DNA of 48,252 nucleotides from Candidatus Methanoperedens nitratireducens (GCA_020724545.1 DYGR01000022.1:1-48252), one strand, 5' to 3'; positions 1-8,432 are shown, counted from the stretch's first letter. A program made the numbers and translations. The notes: generated from the sequence alone by a model not told the origin.

Positions 1-101
1 TATACGGGTTTTTCATGTTTTACTTTACCATCTTTATCACGGTAATTCTTGCGTTCATAGACATATGTTCGATTCCCACGTTTTATTCTCGATTTTGCCA
101 T
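1..101 (-). mobile_element. IS transposase, N-terminal 33 residues (runs off window edge)
   Basis: Read on the minus strand from an ATG at 99-101, the sequence encodes MAKSRIKRGNRTYVYERK followed by a basic, tyrosine-rich stretch ending near HEKPV. This is the typical start of IS1634/IS4-superfamily DDE transposases, which open with a short basic segment before the catalytic domain. Only the first 33 codons are inside the window, so catalytic residues cannot be checked. The start codon lies at the edge of a small inverted repeat (101-122) that may belong to the element's end or its promoter. Family assignment rests on the N-terminal pattern only. Confidence 0.55.
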
Positions 102-122
102 GTAGCCTATATATTGGCTACA
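101..122. repeat. Short inverted repeat at the IS start
   Basis: Arms TGTAGCC (101-107) and GGCTACA (116-122) are separated by an AT-only 8-nt loop. TGTAGCC recurs at 189-195 in direct orientation, followed by a similar AT stretch. This could be the terminal repeat region of the transposase element, or an operator over its promoter. The rest of 123-336 has no recognisable gene; one open frame there lacks coding character. Confidence 0.4.
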
Positions 123-336
123 AAGTATAAATAGTTATCGGTCGCTTTGATCGGGATAGATAATGATTTTTTTATAAAATCGAGGTTTTGTAGCCTATTA
201 AAGTCTGAATCTCAGGTTACTCCACGATTAAAATCGGGAGCTTGCGCTCACCCCTTGACCCCGACGTTCTGTCAAAGTAACCCCCTGCCCCAAGATTTCC
301 GTAAAGCTGATTTAGAGGGGTGCGGTAAAGAAGCGC

Positions 337-921
337 ATGTTCAAATTCGCAAGAGAGCAAAAAGTAATCGAAATAGGAAGCATAAAAATCGGAGGTCAGG
401 TTGGCGAGAACCCAACAGTGTTGATACCCACTATATTCTACGACGGGCATAAGATCGTGGATGCAAAGAACAATAAGTTCGACGAATCAAAAGCTCTGGC
501 GCTGATAAGAGAAGTTGAAGAAGTGGGTGAGAAGCACAAACTTCCTTTCATGTTCCAGGTCGTGGGTTTAACGCCTGAACTCATGAAAAAAGGACTGGAT
601 TTCATGGCAGATAATACAAAAGCGCCGATCATTATTGACTCCGCAGACAAGAAAGCCAGACTTGCAGGTCTTGAGCATGCCTCCAAGAATAATTATGCCT
701 CTCGGACCATGTATAACGCAATTAACATGATGATCGATAGCGAGGAAATAGCCGCGCTCACAAAGTCAAAAATTGAGGGTGTTATAATTCTGGGCTTTAA
801 CATGCATGACCCGAGCGTAAAAGCAAGGATCGCGCTTCTTGAAGATGGCGGAGGATTTACGGAAAAAGGACTTCGGGATAGCGCACGCGCAAGTGCATCC
901 ATGTCAACTGTGCTGAGATGA
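337..921 (+). CDS. MtrH-like methyltransferase subunit, C-terminally truncated
   Basis: The protein resembles subunit H of tetrahydromethanopterin S-methyltransferase, which moves a methyl group between tetrahydromethanopterin and a corrinoid protein. Recognisable blocks are the N-terminal FAREQKVIEIG, the GGQVGENPTVLI segment, the PIIIDSADKKARLAGLE block, YNAINMMIDSEE and GVIILGFNMHDPSVKAR. Normal MtrH is about 310 residues; this one ends at 194, soon after LLEDGGGFTEKGL, with a short unrelated tail. Other mtr genes are absent nearby, so it may be a stand-alone MtrH homologue of a substrate-specific methyltransferase system. The missing third of the TIM barrel makes activity unlikely. The start is the ATG before FKF, with a weak purine-rich leader. 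Confidence 0.75.
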   Translation: MFKFAREQKVIEIGSIKIGGQVGENPTVLIPTIFYDGHKIVDAKNNKFDESKALALIREVEEVGEKHKLPFMFQVVGLTPELMKKGLDFMADNTKAPIIIDSADKKARLAGLEHASKNNYASRTMYNAINMMIDSEEIAALTKSKIEGVIILGFNMHDPSVKARIALLEDGGGFTEKGLRDSARASASMSTVLR

Positions 922-982
922 TATTATTTGAAGGAATATTTTCATAAGTACTTGGCCAATGAAAACATAGCAGTTAGGGAAA

Positions 983-1222
983 ATGACTCAATATAAATAT
1001 ATCTTTATGATAAATCCCGGTGTTATCACGATTTACCGCGCCACATTGGTAAAAGAAAGAGACGACGGGCTAATTTTATTGCAACTGAAGGATACTTTAG
1101 ATAAAATTGTTTGCCCAAAAGATGAGATCTTCGACACTTTAGATGATGCTCGCAATGCAATAAAAAAACGTAAAGCAGCTTATGAATACTACGCAACTTT
1201 AGATATCAGGGAGGTAATATAA
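983..1222 (+). CDS. Small hypothetical protein (79 aa)
   Basis: I do not recognise this protein. It is 79 residues with a mixed charged composition, an N-terminal beta-like stretch (YKYIFMINPGVITIYRATLV) and a basic helix near residues 55-66 (DARNAIKKRKAAYEYY). There are no cysteine motifs, signal peptide or membrane segments. It follows the truncated mtrH-like gene on the same strand with a 61-bp gap, in a region full of gene remnants, so it could be a cargo gene or itself a fragment. Confidence 0.4.
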   Translation: MTQYKYIFMINPGVITIYRATLVKERDDGLILLQLKDTLDKIVCPKDEIFDTLDDARNAIKKRKAAYEYYATLDIREVI

Positions 1223-1287
1223 GCATGAAAAACATATCAACAATAAGCATAATCCACAACTGAAGAAAGCATTAGAAGAAAAAGAGC

Positions 1288-1632
1288 TACAAAGGCAGAC
1301 TCGATAAGGATGCTGATGAATTCATTTACTATATAGTGGATGGGGCTGTGCGGATGCAGAGGATGATCGAAGATCTGTTGATGTACTCACGGGTAGGCAC
1401 ACGGGGTAAACCATTTGAGCCAGAGGATTGCGAAAATGTCTTTGATCAGGCAGTAACCAATCTAAAGGTGGCTATTGTGAATCGTATTGTAGAACTACAT
1501 GGTGGCAAAGTCTGGGTATCCGTTGCCATGCTTAAAAAACCTGACCGGTTACAGCTTTCGTTATATCTTTTGATGGTAAGGTATAAATATCACTATTACA
1601 GATACCAAATTATGGTATTCTGCACCCCATAG
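1288..1632 (+). pseudogene. Collapsed sensor histidine kinase remnant
   Basis: The frame encodes YKGRLDKDADEFIYYIVDGA and RMQRMIEDLLMYSRVGTRG, the end of a HisKA dimerisation helix pair, then VFDQAVTNLKVAI. It then jumps directly to VNRIVELHGGKVWVSV, the last part of a HATPase_c domain. Roughly 90-100 residues that should carry the N and G1 boxes are missing, as is everything before HisKA. An in-frame internal deletion explains this best. The tail after residue about 75 is unrelated. The protein cannot bind ATP and is a relic of a PAS-type sensory kinase of the kind abundant in Methanosarcinales. Confidence 0.7.
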
Positions 1633-1698
1633 AAATATCTGCCGTCCTGTATATTTTATGGAAAGTTTTGCAGTTTACTATAGTTGAGTGGAGGTGAA

Positions 1699-2493
1699 TT
1701 ATATGCTAGGAGAAATGAGAAGGAGGCATGCTCTATGGAGAGGCTCATGGCGTTGTGATAGTCTTTGAGTACGAAGAAGATGAGAACGGGAACACGCATG
1801 ATAAGCTCTGGGAATGGAAGTGATGTCAGTATCCACAGGCGACGGCAGGGAGATTGCGCGGTAATAACCTGCTGCCCTCCTTTCTCTGTACACATAGCCC
1901 TTCTCTTCCTTTTTTTCTTCATGCTTTGTCTCTGCCGAGATCTCAAGCCTGTCCTCGGTAAGATTGATCTTTATATCCTGTTTTTCAAGACCAGGCATTT
2001 CAGCAGTTGCAATGTAAACGGTTTTCTTTGAGTTGAAGGCTGAAAGGAAAGCGCCTCTTAAAGCTCCGCCAGTGCCAATTAAACCTGCCAGGAATCCAGA
2101 TAAACCTCCTCCAATAATCGCATTTTTATTCGAAGGTTTGAATTTAAACCATGGTTTCACAATCGATGTAATTGAGAAGACAAGCAAAAAGACACCCAAA
2201 ACTAATTTTAACACATCATGGGGAGTATAGTTCACTAACAGAGCGCCAATCACAGTTAAGATTACGCTGGGTATACCAAAAATTAAAATTAACTTTTTGT
2301 CCAGCCCATGCCTGAAAAACGTTATTCTGCCAAGATTACCAAATATGTGGAAAAAGGCAACAAGAGTCAATGCTGTTTTGAAGTCCACAAAAAATAAAGC
2401 AAGAGGTAAAAATATAGTGGAAGAACCAAATCCCACAATAGTTCCAATCACTTCTGCTATGAAAGCTGAAATGAAGAACAATAATTCTGCCAT
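1699..2493 (-). CDS. Chimeric ORF: TauE/SafE permease N-half fused to an Hsp20 fragment
   Basis: Residues 1-160 are a TauE/SafE (sulfite/organosulfonate exporter family) N-terminal half with hydrophobic helices and the repeat signature GGGLSGFLAGLIGTGGALRGAFL. At about residue 161-164 (IATA) the sequence switches without a frame change to a small heat-shock protein: TAEMPGLEKQDIKINLTED, then LEISAETKHEEKKEEKGYVYRERR and SLPSPVD, which is the alpha-crystallin core. Hsp20 similarity ends near residue 223, before the C-terminal strand, and a 40-residue arginine-rich tail follows. A full TauE is about 250 residues and an Hsp20 about 150, so both parents are truncated. The product is unlikely to be functional; it looks like a recombination joint. 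Confidence 0.75.
   Translation of the reverse strand: MAELLFFISAFIAEVIGTIVGFGSSTIFLPLALFFVDFKTALTLVAFFHIFGNLGRITFFRHGLDKKLILIFGIPSVILTVIGALLVNYTPHDVLKLVLGVFLLVFSITSIVKPWFKFKPSNKNAIIGGGLSGFLAGLIGTGGALRGAFLSAFNSKKTVYIATAEMPGLEKQDIKINLTEDRLEISAETKHEEKKEEKGYVYRERRAAGYYRAISLPSPVDTDITSIPRAYHACSRSHLLRTQRLSQRHEPLHRACLLLISPSI
1728..1823 (+). CDS. Tiny ORF antisense to the chimera tail (31 aa)
   Basis: An ATG at 1728 opens a 31-codon frame ending FEYEEDENGNTHDKLWEWK, whose composition looks like a real acidic C-terminus more than the antisense tail of the chimera does. An AGGAGG lies immediately upstream but almost touches the start. It may be the 3' end of a lost gene rather than a gene. I do not recognise it. 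Confidence 0.2.
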   Translation: MLYGEAHGVVIVFEYEEDENGNTHDKLWEWK

Positions 2494-2575
2494 GCAGGAT
2501 ATATTTCAAATGTTCTATAAAAGCATTTTGATTTATAGCCAGACAGAAGCGATTTCACTTAACGTATGCCATTAA

Positions 2576-2822
2576 AAGAAGTTGCGTAGCAATTTATGGG
2601 CGGGTGGTCGGGGTATCAGAGTTCACTTTAATTGAAACTAACGGTCACGCTCATATGTGAAGTCCCGGGGATTTGTGCATAAGGCGTGCAGCGCCGCAGC
2701 CGGATATGAGCATGTTATCTGACCCGAAGGGCAAGGTTGAGAAGCAAGCGCAGGGTTAGCGAACAGCGTTCATGTTTTTATATTTTGATGTCAAATTGTT
2801 ACTTAGAGTTCGGTGGCTATGC
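2576..2822. other. Intergenic block, possible TnpB 3' tail / omega-RNA remnant
   Basis: No intact gene is present. A GC-richer stretch at about 2613-2760 can be read on the plus strand as SEFTLIETNGHAHM then stop, followed by a structured GC-rich tail (2660-2760). The pattern is reminiscent of the 3' end of IS605-family tnpB genes in Methanosarcinales, where the tail overlaps the guide RNA scaffold. That resemblance is from memory and weak. Confidence 0.25.
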
Positions 2823-3461
2823 TCAATGGCCACCTAGACCACCGCCAATGAGGTGCAAAATGACAAACAGCAAGACCAGGATGATAAGCCCAAGCATCAT
2901 GTACAGCCCCCAGGATTTCTTGGTGGTCGATCCGCGGTCTGGCATCCCTTTATGCTGCTCGTACTCCTTACGCAGCCCGTACCGGATTCTGCCCCACGGC
3001 TTATACACCGATATCGTTGTGGCCGCGAGCAAGACCAGCAAGGCGGCACCGGCATCAGCCACGAGTTGGATACGCAACCCTCGGAGTTCGGTATTTGAGA
3101 GTGGCGTCTCTGACGCTACCCCTGCTATGTAGCTAATTGGCTGCATGTGTAGCAGCAAGACGATGGTGGCACCGATGGTCAACAGGAATTTTACCAGGAT
3201 CCAATAGTGCCGAAACAAGCCCCACTCGGTGCCCAGTGACTGGACAAGACCAGTTAGCAGAGCACCAATGCTGAATGGAACGATTACGAACCAGCCGATC
3301 AACCCCATCGCGAGATAGGCGGCACTAACCATCTGAGCGTCCTGACTGGTCAAACCAGCTATGACGAGAGCTAAGAATCCAGCGACCGCACCGAGCCAGC
3401 CAACCGAAAAAGTGATATGCGCGGTGAGCACGAACTTGCGAAAACGGGGTGTCATAGTCAT
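2823..3461 (-). CDS. DUF2269-like integral membrane protein
   Basis: The 212-residue protein has an N-terminal RKFVLTAHITFSVGWLGAVAG segment followed by about five hydrophobic helices, a basic cytoplasmic stretch near residues 155-178 (PWGRIRYGLRKEYEQHKG) and a last helix ending GGGLGGH. The conserved histidine in the first helix (LTAHITFSVGWLG) resembles the heme-like or ligand position of DUF2269 and related small membrane proteins. The gene is visibly more GC-rich than its neighbours and of bacterial flavour, which suggests horizontal acquisition. No operon partner is visible. The physiological role is unknown. Confidence 0.55.
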   Translation of the reverse strand: MTMTPRFRKFVLTAHITFSVGWLGAVAGFLALVIAGLTSQDAQMVSAAYLAMGLIGWFVIVPFSIGALLTGLVQSLGTEWGLFRHYWILVKFLLTIGATIVLLLHMQPISYIAGVASETPLSNTELRGLRIQLVADAGAALLVLLAATTISVYKPWGRIRYGLRKEYEQHKGMPDRGSTTKKSWGLYMMLGLIILVLLFVILHLIGGGLGGH

Positions 3462-3568
3462 AATTTTTAATTTTTGGGTTGTGTCTAATCTTCGGCTAAA
3501 ATTCTCCTCTGACTGAACTAAATGTGATTACTGCGTATCTCCCGGATTGAACAGCATGCTCTGATCAG

Positions 3569-4510
3569 TTATAACCCATACATCCTCACTGACATGATCT
3601 CTTTTAGCAGTTTTTCAGGCTGGTAATCCATTAGTTGATTATTTATTATCAAAGGATAATCGTACCCTTTCAGGGTCATTCTTATTAATTTGCCCTCCCC
3701 GCCTGCAATAACATACTGTATATCCTTATGCTTCTCAATTATCGTGCCAAGCGCTGCCCTTACCTTATCTGCATGGTGCCTGATATCCTCCTCGACCAGG
3801 CTCTGGAAGCGCTTCTGGCTCCAGCCCCCTTTTGAGTGTTTCCCCATCACACTGCTTCGTATTATATCATGTTCCACAAAAGTGTTCTGCTCCAGTATCC
3901 CGATAAATGTTTCACCTGCATGGGCATTGATCACCAGTACTTTATCGCTTATGAGGCTGTTTTTTAATGGTTCTATATTAAAGCGCCGATCAAGTGAGTA
4001 TTCTGAGTGCGATACAGGAAAAACCGGGATGATCACTAATTTTACAATCCCGCTTGTATCATAAAAAATAACCTTGCCGGTTTGTGATTCTATTTTCTCG
4101 ATAAGATAGAGCGCAGAGCTTTCGATCTGGTCCTCTATATCAGATAGAATATTCTTAAGAATATCATCCCTTGCAAGATAAATAGTTATCAGAGTGGAAG
4201 TTTGCGATTGTAACGATTCAAGTAAAAAAAGAACATTCTCAAGTTTATTCCTGGATAAATTCTCAGAAAAATGGAAATTCAATTCACCAGATGATTCTTC
4301 TTTAAGTCTGTGTACCTCGTTCTTAAGCGAAGAGATTCTCTGCCTTGCCTCATTTAATTCACGGTCAACTTCCTGTTTAGTTGCTATTGTTCTCTTTGTT
4401 TTTTCACTCTTTTTCTCAAGCTGGAGCAGAAGTTTTTTGTTCTCTTCTTCAAGCTGCGTTATTCTTGCCTGCAGAGATTCTATCTTATCCTTCTTAAATA
4501 AATCAAACAA
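3569..4510 (-). CDS. Vms1/ANKZF1-like release factor (eRF1 domain-2 fold)
   Basis: Residues 9-75 form a strong coiled coil (LEEENKKLLLQLEKK and onward). The rest resembles the Vms1-like branch of the eRF1 family, with VFPVSHSEYSLDRRFNIEPL, the loop GKHSKGGWSQKRFQSL carrying GGWSQ at 228-232, then a helix and VIAGGEGKLIR. In Vms1 this loop supplies the glutamine needed to cleave peptidyl-tRNA on stalled 60S subunits, so an archaeal ribosome-rescue role is plausible. It overlaps the Brix gene by 8 bp and closes the superoperon, which fits a function in translation quality control. The 313-residue length is usual for archaeal members. The family call is from motifs only. Confidence 0.7.
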   Translation of the reverse strand: MFDLFKKDKIESLQARITQLEEENKKLLLQLEKKSEKTKRTIATKQEVDRELNEARQRISSLKNEVHRLKEESSGELNFHFSENLSRNKLENVLFLLESLQSQTSTLITIYLARDDILKNILSDIEDQIESSALYLIEKIESQTGKVIFYDTSGIVKLVIIPVFPVSHSEYSLDRRFNIEPLKNSLISDKVLVINAHAGETFIGILEQNTFVEHDIIRSSVMGKHSKGGWSQKRFQSLVEEDIRHHADKVRAALGTIIEKHKDIQYVIAGGEGKLIRMTLKGYDYPLIINNQLMDYQPEKLLKEIMSVRMYGL

Positions 4511-4931
4511 TTACCTCGCCTCTTCTCTCCAGTACTTTTAATACGATATACGGTACGTCCCTGTCAAGAAATCCGATGCTATCATCAACACGGATCACCC
4601 TCTCTGAGCTTCCTCCTATCCTGAGTCCGGTCGCTTTACTAAGAGCAAGAGCTAAAGGAGTATTTCCTTCAATGATCGGCTCCTGCCCGGGTTTGGCCTC
4701 TTTACTTAAAGAGACATTAGCCTGGATAGAGAGAATGCATCTGCCGTCTATAAAGAAATTAAAGCTCCACGGGTTCCCTTTAGATTCCCCTATCAATAAA
4801 AAAGGCTCACCTGCAAATGCTGACAGGCTGCTCTTTCCACGGCTAATATATTCCCAGCCTGTAAACCTGCTCAAATGCCTGCAGAATGTACGGGTCTTTG
4901 AAGAGGGTTTACGTGCTGTGGTAATAATCAT
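4503..4931 (-). CDS. Brix domain protein (archaeal Imp4/Rpf2-like)
   Basis: This single Brix domain of 142 residues starts [20 protein letters not shown], which matches the archaeal Imp4-like pattern MLITTSRKPS followed by a basic helix. The middle segment [19 protein letters not shown] corresponds to the Brix core, and [11 protein letters not shown] ends the protein. Family members help assemble the large ribosomal subunit or process rRNA. Start and stop overlap with rpoP (ATGA) and with the Vms1-like gene, so translation is probably coupled. Position directly after rpl37Ae and rpoP is conserved in many euryarchaea. Confidence 0.85.
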   Translation of the reverse strand: MIITTARKPSSKTRTFCRHLSRFTGWEYISRGKSSLSAFAGEPFLLIGESKGNPWSFNFFIDGRCILSIQANVSLSKEAKPGQEPIIEGNTPLALALSKATGLRIGGSSERVIRVDDSIGFLDRDVPYIVLKVLERRGEVIV

Positions 4932-5065
4932 TCAGCTTTAACACGTTTTACAAGCACCGGTCTTTCCTTAACAAGGATACGGTGACCGCAATAAGGGCAG
5001 CGGATACCGCTGTATTGATAATCGATCTCAACAGGCCGCTTGCATCGTGTACATTTATATACCAT
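4928..5065 (-). CDS. rpoP: DNA-directed RNA polymerase subunit P (Rpb12-like)
   Basis: The gene is only 45 codons. It reads [18 protein letters not shown], then [18 protein letters not shown], then VLVKRVKAE. The two CxxC pairs form the single zinc ribbon of archaeal Rpo12/RpoP, and the RCPYCG(H/Y)R(I/V)L motif is diagnostic. The stop codon overlaps the ATG of the Brix gene. The place between eL43 and a ribosome-biogenesis gene is the usual one. Confidence 0.92.
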   Translation of the reverse strand: MVYKCTRCKRPVEIDYQYSGIRCPYCGHRILVKERPVLVKRVKAE

Positions 5066-5089
5066 AACCTGACCTTATATATTTAGTGC

Positions 5090-5374
5090 TCAGCTTACTC
5101 TGGATCTCTCAACCTGTACTGCTCTTATGACCGTCAGATGAGCCGGAGTTTGAGGCACATATGAGCCGCCTGTGAACGTGGCTTCGCATTTGGTGCATGT
5201 CCATATACCCGTGGCAGTTCTTTTAACTCTTTTAGCTCCACATCTTGAGCATGTGTATTCTGCATGCATCTTCTCCTCGATATCAGCCACGAGTTTTCTG
5301 CTCTTTGTACCGTACCTGACACCGAATCTGCCAGCAGATCTTGATTTTCTTCCTTTTGCCTTAGTTTTTGCCAT
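5090..5374 (-). CDS. rpl37Ae: Large-subunit ribosomal protein eL43 (L37Ae)
   Basis: The 94-residue protein begins with a basic KTKAKGRKSRSAGRFG stretch and RYGTKSRKLVADIE, typical for eL43. The zinc ribbon is clear: CSRCG at about 42-46 and CTKC at about 60-63, with KRTATGIWTC between. It binds 23S rRNA near the E site. It lies 2 bp from rrp42, in the order rrp4-rrp41-rrp42-rpl37Ae-rpoP seen across euryarchaea. Length is normal. Confidence 0.95.
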   Translation of the reverse strand: MAKTKAKGRKSRSAGRFGVRYGTKSRKLVADIEEKMHAEYTCSRCGAKRVKRTATGIWTCTKCEATFTGGSYVPQTPAHLTVIRAVQVERSRVS

Positions 5375-5376
5375 AA

Positions 5377-6165
5377 TTATATCACCAGGAATTTCTCTCT
5401 TATTTCTTTTGCCTTATCAATTGCAATATCCACTATATAATATATCTGTTCAGTGGTAAGCGGGTGCACACCGCTTTTCTGCATGGCTGATAGTGCTCCT
5501 TCCTGATTGGATGTAACAGTCAACTTGGTCCCGGCTATACTCTCTTCATCCAGTGATGGATCAAGCATTATTGTACCGCCTATATCAACTGCAGTCACGG
5601 ATACAGGCACATCCCTCATCGGCACATCCATATCCTCCTCACCAAGGTTAAAGCGCTTAGCAGGTACTTTAGCTGTCAGCAGTGAAGCTATAGCGCCAAG
5701 CGATGCGGCATCCATTATATTCCCACCATCATCAAGAACATGCACATCTATGAACACCATCCATACTTTTTCACCCGGTGTTATACACAGCTTTGAGAGG
5801 TCAATGGCTCCTGATTCACGGACACCCCTGTCAACCACCCTTGCAAGCTCAATAGCATCCTCCCTCGGAGGCCCTGCTTCAAATACTGGTGATGCCAGCG
5901 GGATAAGTTCAAGGTTGGTAATGATCACACCCTGATCCGGCGTATCAGGAAACGGTGCCCCGGGCTGGATTTTTACACCAACAACTAAAAGCGTATCCCC
6001 CAGTTGCACGCGCGCGGATCCCTCTGCTCTTTCGATGACATTTGTGTCGATTGTTATTTCCCTGTACTGGTCAAATGCCCGTCCATCCTCTCGCTCTCCT
6101 TTAACCATAAGATTATAGATATAATCCTTGCGGAGTTCTGTCATTACCTCGTCACTCAATGACAT
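5377..6165 (-). CDS. rrp42: Exosome complex component Rrp42
   Basis: Rrp42 is the non-catalytic RNase PH-fold subunit that alternates with Rrp41 in the hexameric archaeal exosome ring. Visible features are the N-terminal [83 protein letters not shown] and the C-terminal helix [15 protein letters not shown] place the start at the ATG before SLSDEVM, which overlaps the rrp41 end by 14 bp; a longer frame reaches into rrp41 but has no family similarity. A downstream ATG (6144) is an alternative. Length of 262 residues is standard. Confidence 0.95.
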   Translation of the reverse strand: MSLSDEVMTELRKDYIYNLMVKGEREDGRAFDQYREITIDTNVIERAEGSARVQLGDTLLVVGVKIQPGAPFPDTPDQGVIITNLELIPLASPVFEAGPPREDAIELARVVDRGVRESGAIDLSKLCITPGEKVWMVFIDVHVLDDGGNIMDAASLGAIASLLTAKVPAKRFNLGEEDMDVPMRDVPVSVTAVDIGGTIMLDPSLDEESIAGTKLTVTSNQEGALSAMQKSGVHPLTTEQIYYIVDIAIDKAKEIREKFLVI

Positions 6166-6883
6166 CACCCTCCATCTGCGAGGAGTACTTCTCAACAAGG
6201 GCAGCCCTCTGAAGCTCATAGATTGTCGTACACGCTCTCTTGGCCATCTCAAGGGCTTCCCTGAATTCATCCCTGGTGAGATGACCATCCATCTGCAGCA
6301 GCGTAATATTCCCATCAGGTGTCATTGCAACAGGCAGATCCGCCTGGCCATAGTTATCCTCATCTTTATTTAGATCAAGAACCAGCGTACCATCTATCTT
6401 ACCGACAGCGCAGGATGAAACAAGGCTTTTCATCGGTATGCCTGCATCGGCCAGGGCTATGGAAGCTGCATTTATCCCTGCTGTCCTGGTACCTGCATCA
6501 GCCTGAAGTACCTCTACAAAAATATCGATAGCCGAGCGGGGAAAATATTCCTCGAATATCACTGGTTCCAGGGCCTCACGACTTACCTTCGATACCTCAA
6601 TACTTCTTCTATCAGGTCCAGGGCGTTTACGTTCCTCAACAGAGAATGATGCCATACTGTATCTGTACCGCACCACTGCACTGGTTGATTTCTGCATGTG
6701 CCGTGGGTGCACTTCCCTCGGACCATAAACAGCGGCCATCACCTTATTTCCACCAAGTTCAAGGTAACATGAGCCATCTGCCCTATTTAAAGCGCCCACT
6801 TTGATTTTGATGGGTCTTAACTCATCAGGTCTTCTGCCATCAAGGCGAACGTCACCTTCAATCAATTTTTCCGGTCTATTCAT
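6152..6883 (-). CDS. rrp41: Exosome complex exonuclease Rrp41 (catalytic subunit)
   Basis: This RNase PH-fold protein degrades RNA phosphorolytically in the 3' to 5' direction. It has the N-terminal [15 protein letters not shown], the phosphate/RNA-binding stretch [38 protein letters not shown], the motif [18 protein letters not shown], and the active-site block [19 protein letters not shown] with aspartates at about 176 and 182. All expected catalytic residues appear present. Length is 243 residues, close to the family norm. It follows rrp4 with a 51-bp gap and overlaps rrp42, as expected for equimolar ring subunits. Confidence 0.96.
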   Translation of the reverse strand: MNRPEKLIEGDVRLDGRRPDELRPIKIKVGALNRADGSCYLELGGNKVMAAVYGPREVHPRHMQKSTSAVVRYRYSMASFSVEERKRPGPDRRSIEVSKVSREALEPVIFEEYFPRSAIDIFVEVLQADAGTRTAGINAASIALADAGIPMKSLVSSCAVGKIDGTLVLDLNKDEDNYGQADLPVAMTPDGNITLLQMDGHLTRDEFREALEMAKRACTTIYELQRAALVEKYSSQMEGDVIE

Positions 6884-6934
6884 AAAATTCCTCTTCTCTT
6901 CCTTTATCTTTATGCTTTAATAAAAAGATAACAA

Positions 6935-7732
6935 TTAATCATTGCCAAGGAGTTCGTCAAGAATTCCTCCTGATTTTCTCTCCTCAGCTTTTTCCCCCTC
7001 TATTGGCTGAGGCTCTTTTCTCTCTTCTATCAGCTCTTCTTCCCCTGTCTTTTCGCTCTCTGGTTCTTTTTTTCTCTCGCCCTTCTCTTCCTTCAAGAAC
7101 CTGGTTATTCTATCAGTCAAGCCTGATATATGTGTCTCCCTTTCGATCTTGAGAATAGCCCTGATTGCTAAATCCATGCCTTTATCCTTGCCTGTTACCC
7201 AGATCCTGCCATTCTGCCCGATAAAGATACTGCAGCCAGTCTCGTTTTTCAGCATTGCTATCATAGAACCGCCCCGGCCTATAAATCTTGGAACTTTAGA
7301 AGGTGTCACCTCGATGACACGTCCTTCTTTTATAGGCCTGAGCCTCTGATCACTCAGGGTCAGCTCCACTTTCATATTCGCATCAACATCCTTAACAAGG
7401 GTCAGCATCGAATCGCCGATATTGAGATACCTGGGCATGTCCTGGCTCTCGATCCTTTTAGGGAATTCTGAGATATGCAGCAGCCCATCATAAGGCGACC
7501 TGATATCTACGATCCAGTTGGAAAAAGCGATCTCTTTTATAACACCTACTATCAGATCGCCCGATTTTGGTATATATTTACCAGATAATGGAGCGACCCT
7601 GATACGGTTTTTAAATGATACTATACCGAATACGGATGAGAATACCTTACCGTTCTCAACATACGTGCCCTCATCTGCCAGCTTTGCATCATCGGACAGA
7701 AAATCACCTGGAATAACTAATGTTTTATCCAT
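6935..7732 (-). CDS. rrp4: Exosome RNA-binding cap protein Rrp4
   Basis: Rrp4 forms the S1/KH cap of the archaeal exosome. Residues 1-60 are the N-terminal domain (VIPGDFLSDDAKLADEGTYV), followed by an S1 domain (GDLIVGVIKEIAFSNWIVDI) and a KH domain with the variant motif VPRFIGRGGSMIAMLKNETGCSI. The final 50 residues (after about 215) are a highly charged, disordered Glu/Lys-rich tail that exceeds the core fold. The gene overlaps neither neighbour but is separated from SBDS by only 4 bp. Its cap partner Csl4 is not in this window. Confidence 0.95.
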   Translation of the reverse strand: MDKTLVIPGDFLSDDAKLADEGTYVENGKVFSSVFGIVSFKNRIRVAPLSGKYIPKSGDLIVGVIKEIAFSNWIVDIRSPYDGLLHISEFPKRIESQDMPRYLNIGDSMLTLVKDVDANMKVELTLSDQRLRPIKEGRVIEVTPSKVPRFIGRGGSMIAMLKNETGCSIFIGQNGRIWVTGKDKGMDLAIRAILKIERETHISGLTDRITRFLKEEKGERKKEPESEKTGEEELIEERKEPQPIEGEKAEERKSGGILDELLGND

Positions 7733-7736
7733 TTTA

Positions 7737-8432
7737 TCACTTTAAGAACTTTGTTTCTGCAGAGCCTTTTGTGAGCTGATTTAATAGACTGTACAGCTCA
7801 TCCTGCATCCCTGCGGGTATTGAAATAACCCCTATCCATGAGCCATCGTTCTGCCACTCCTGCTTTATCAGGTTCCCGAACTTAACAACACTACCGTATG
7901 CTTTTGTGGAATATTCAGGTGGAATCTTGATTGCGATCTTTACCTCTTCAAAGCGTATCGGGATAATCGGCCTTATTGCCTTCATTGTGATATTAACCAG
8001 ATCATCCACGCTCTTCATGGGATCGATATGAATGCCAGCCTCGTTCATTGCTGCTTCTATTCTGGCAGGAGGATGCGGAGCTTTTGTCTGAGGATTTATG
8101 GCATTCTGGGCAATAACAGTGATTACCTGTTTCCTCTTATCCTCCTGTATTTTCTTTTTCTGTTCTGTAGTAAGTTGAAGATCACCTTCACGGATGATCT
8201 TTTCTGCAATCTTAATTGCATCTGTAGTTCCGAATGCATTGATGATATCCTGTTCAGCTGGCCTATCCCCACTCTTTGCATCAGAGAACACGTCTTCAAC
8301 TGCCAGGATATTCTCAACTTTTACAGGGTCGCCTCTTCTAAGAACCAGTGCTCCATCAGGATCTACAAAGACCTCAAACGTCTTGCCATGGGTCTTAAGT
8401 CGTGCGATTATGGACTCATCGAGGGTGACCAT
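7737..8432 (-). CDS. sdo1: Ribosome maturation protein SBDS (Sdo1)
   Basis: The 231-residue protein has the three SBDS domains: the N-terminal FYSH domain (LDESIIARLKTHGKTFEVFVDPD, with VEDVFSDAKSGDRP), the helical domain (TEQKKKIQEDKRKQVITVIAQNAINPQTKAPHPPARIE) and the ferredoxin-like C-terminal domain ending SLLNQLTKGSAETKF. In eukaryotes SBDS works with EFL1 to eject the anti-association factor from nascent 60S subunits; the archaeal protein is thought to have a similar role. The arrangement psmA-SBDS-rrp4-rrp41-rrp42 is a classic archaeal superoperon. Confidence 0.96.
   Translation of the reverse strand: MVTLDESIIARLKTHGKTFEVFVDPDGALVLRRGDPVKVENILAVEDVFSDAKSGDRPAEQDIINAFGTTDAIKIAEKIIREGDLQLTTEQKKKIQEDKRKQVITVIAQNAINPQTKAPHPPARIEAAMNEAGIHIDPMKSVDDLVNITMKAIRPIIPIRFEEVKIAIKIPPEYSTKAYGSVVKFGNLIKQEWQNDGSWIGVISIPAGMQDELYSLLNQLTKGSAETKFLK

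Noticed and set aside
147..452. 101-codon open frame overlapping the start of the mtrH-like gene
   Set aside because: Arginine- and proline-rich composition with no family features, and overlap with a clear coding frame at 337. I take it as a chance frame.
5377..6315. Longer rrp42 frame starting at 6315
   Set aside because: The first 50 codons lie inside rrp41 in another frame and resemble nothing in Rrp42. The ATG at 6165 matches the family start.
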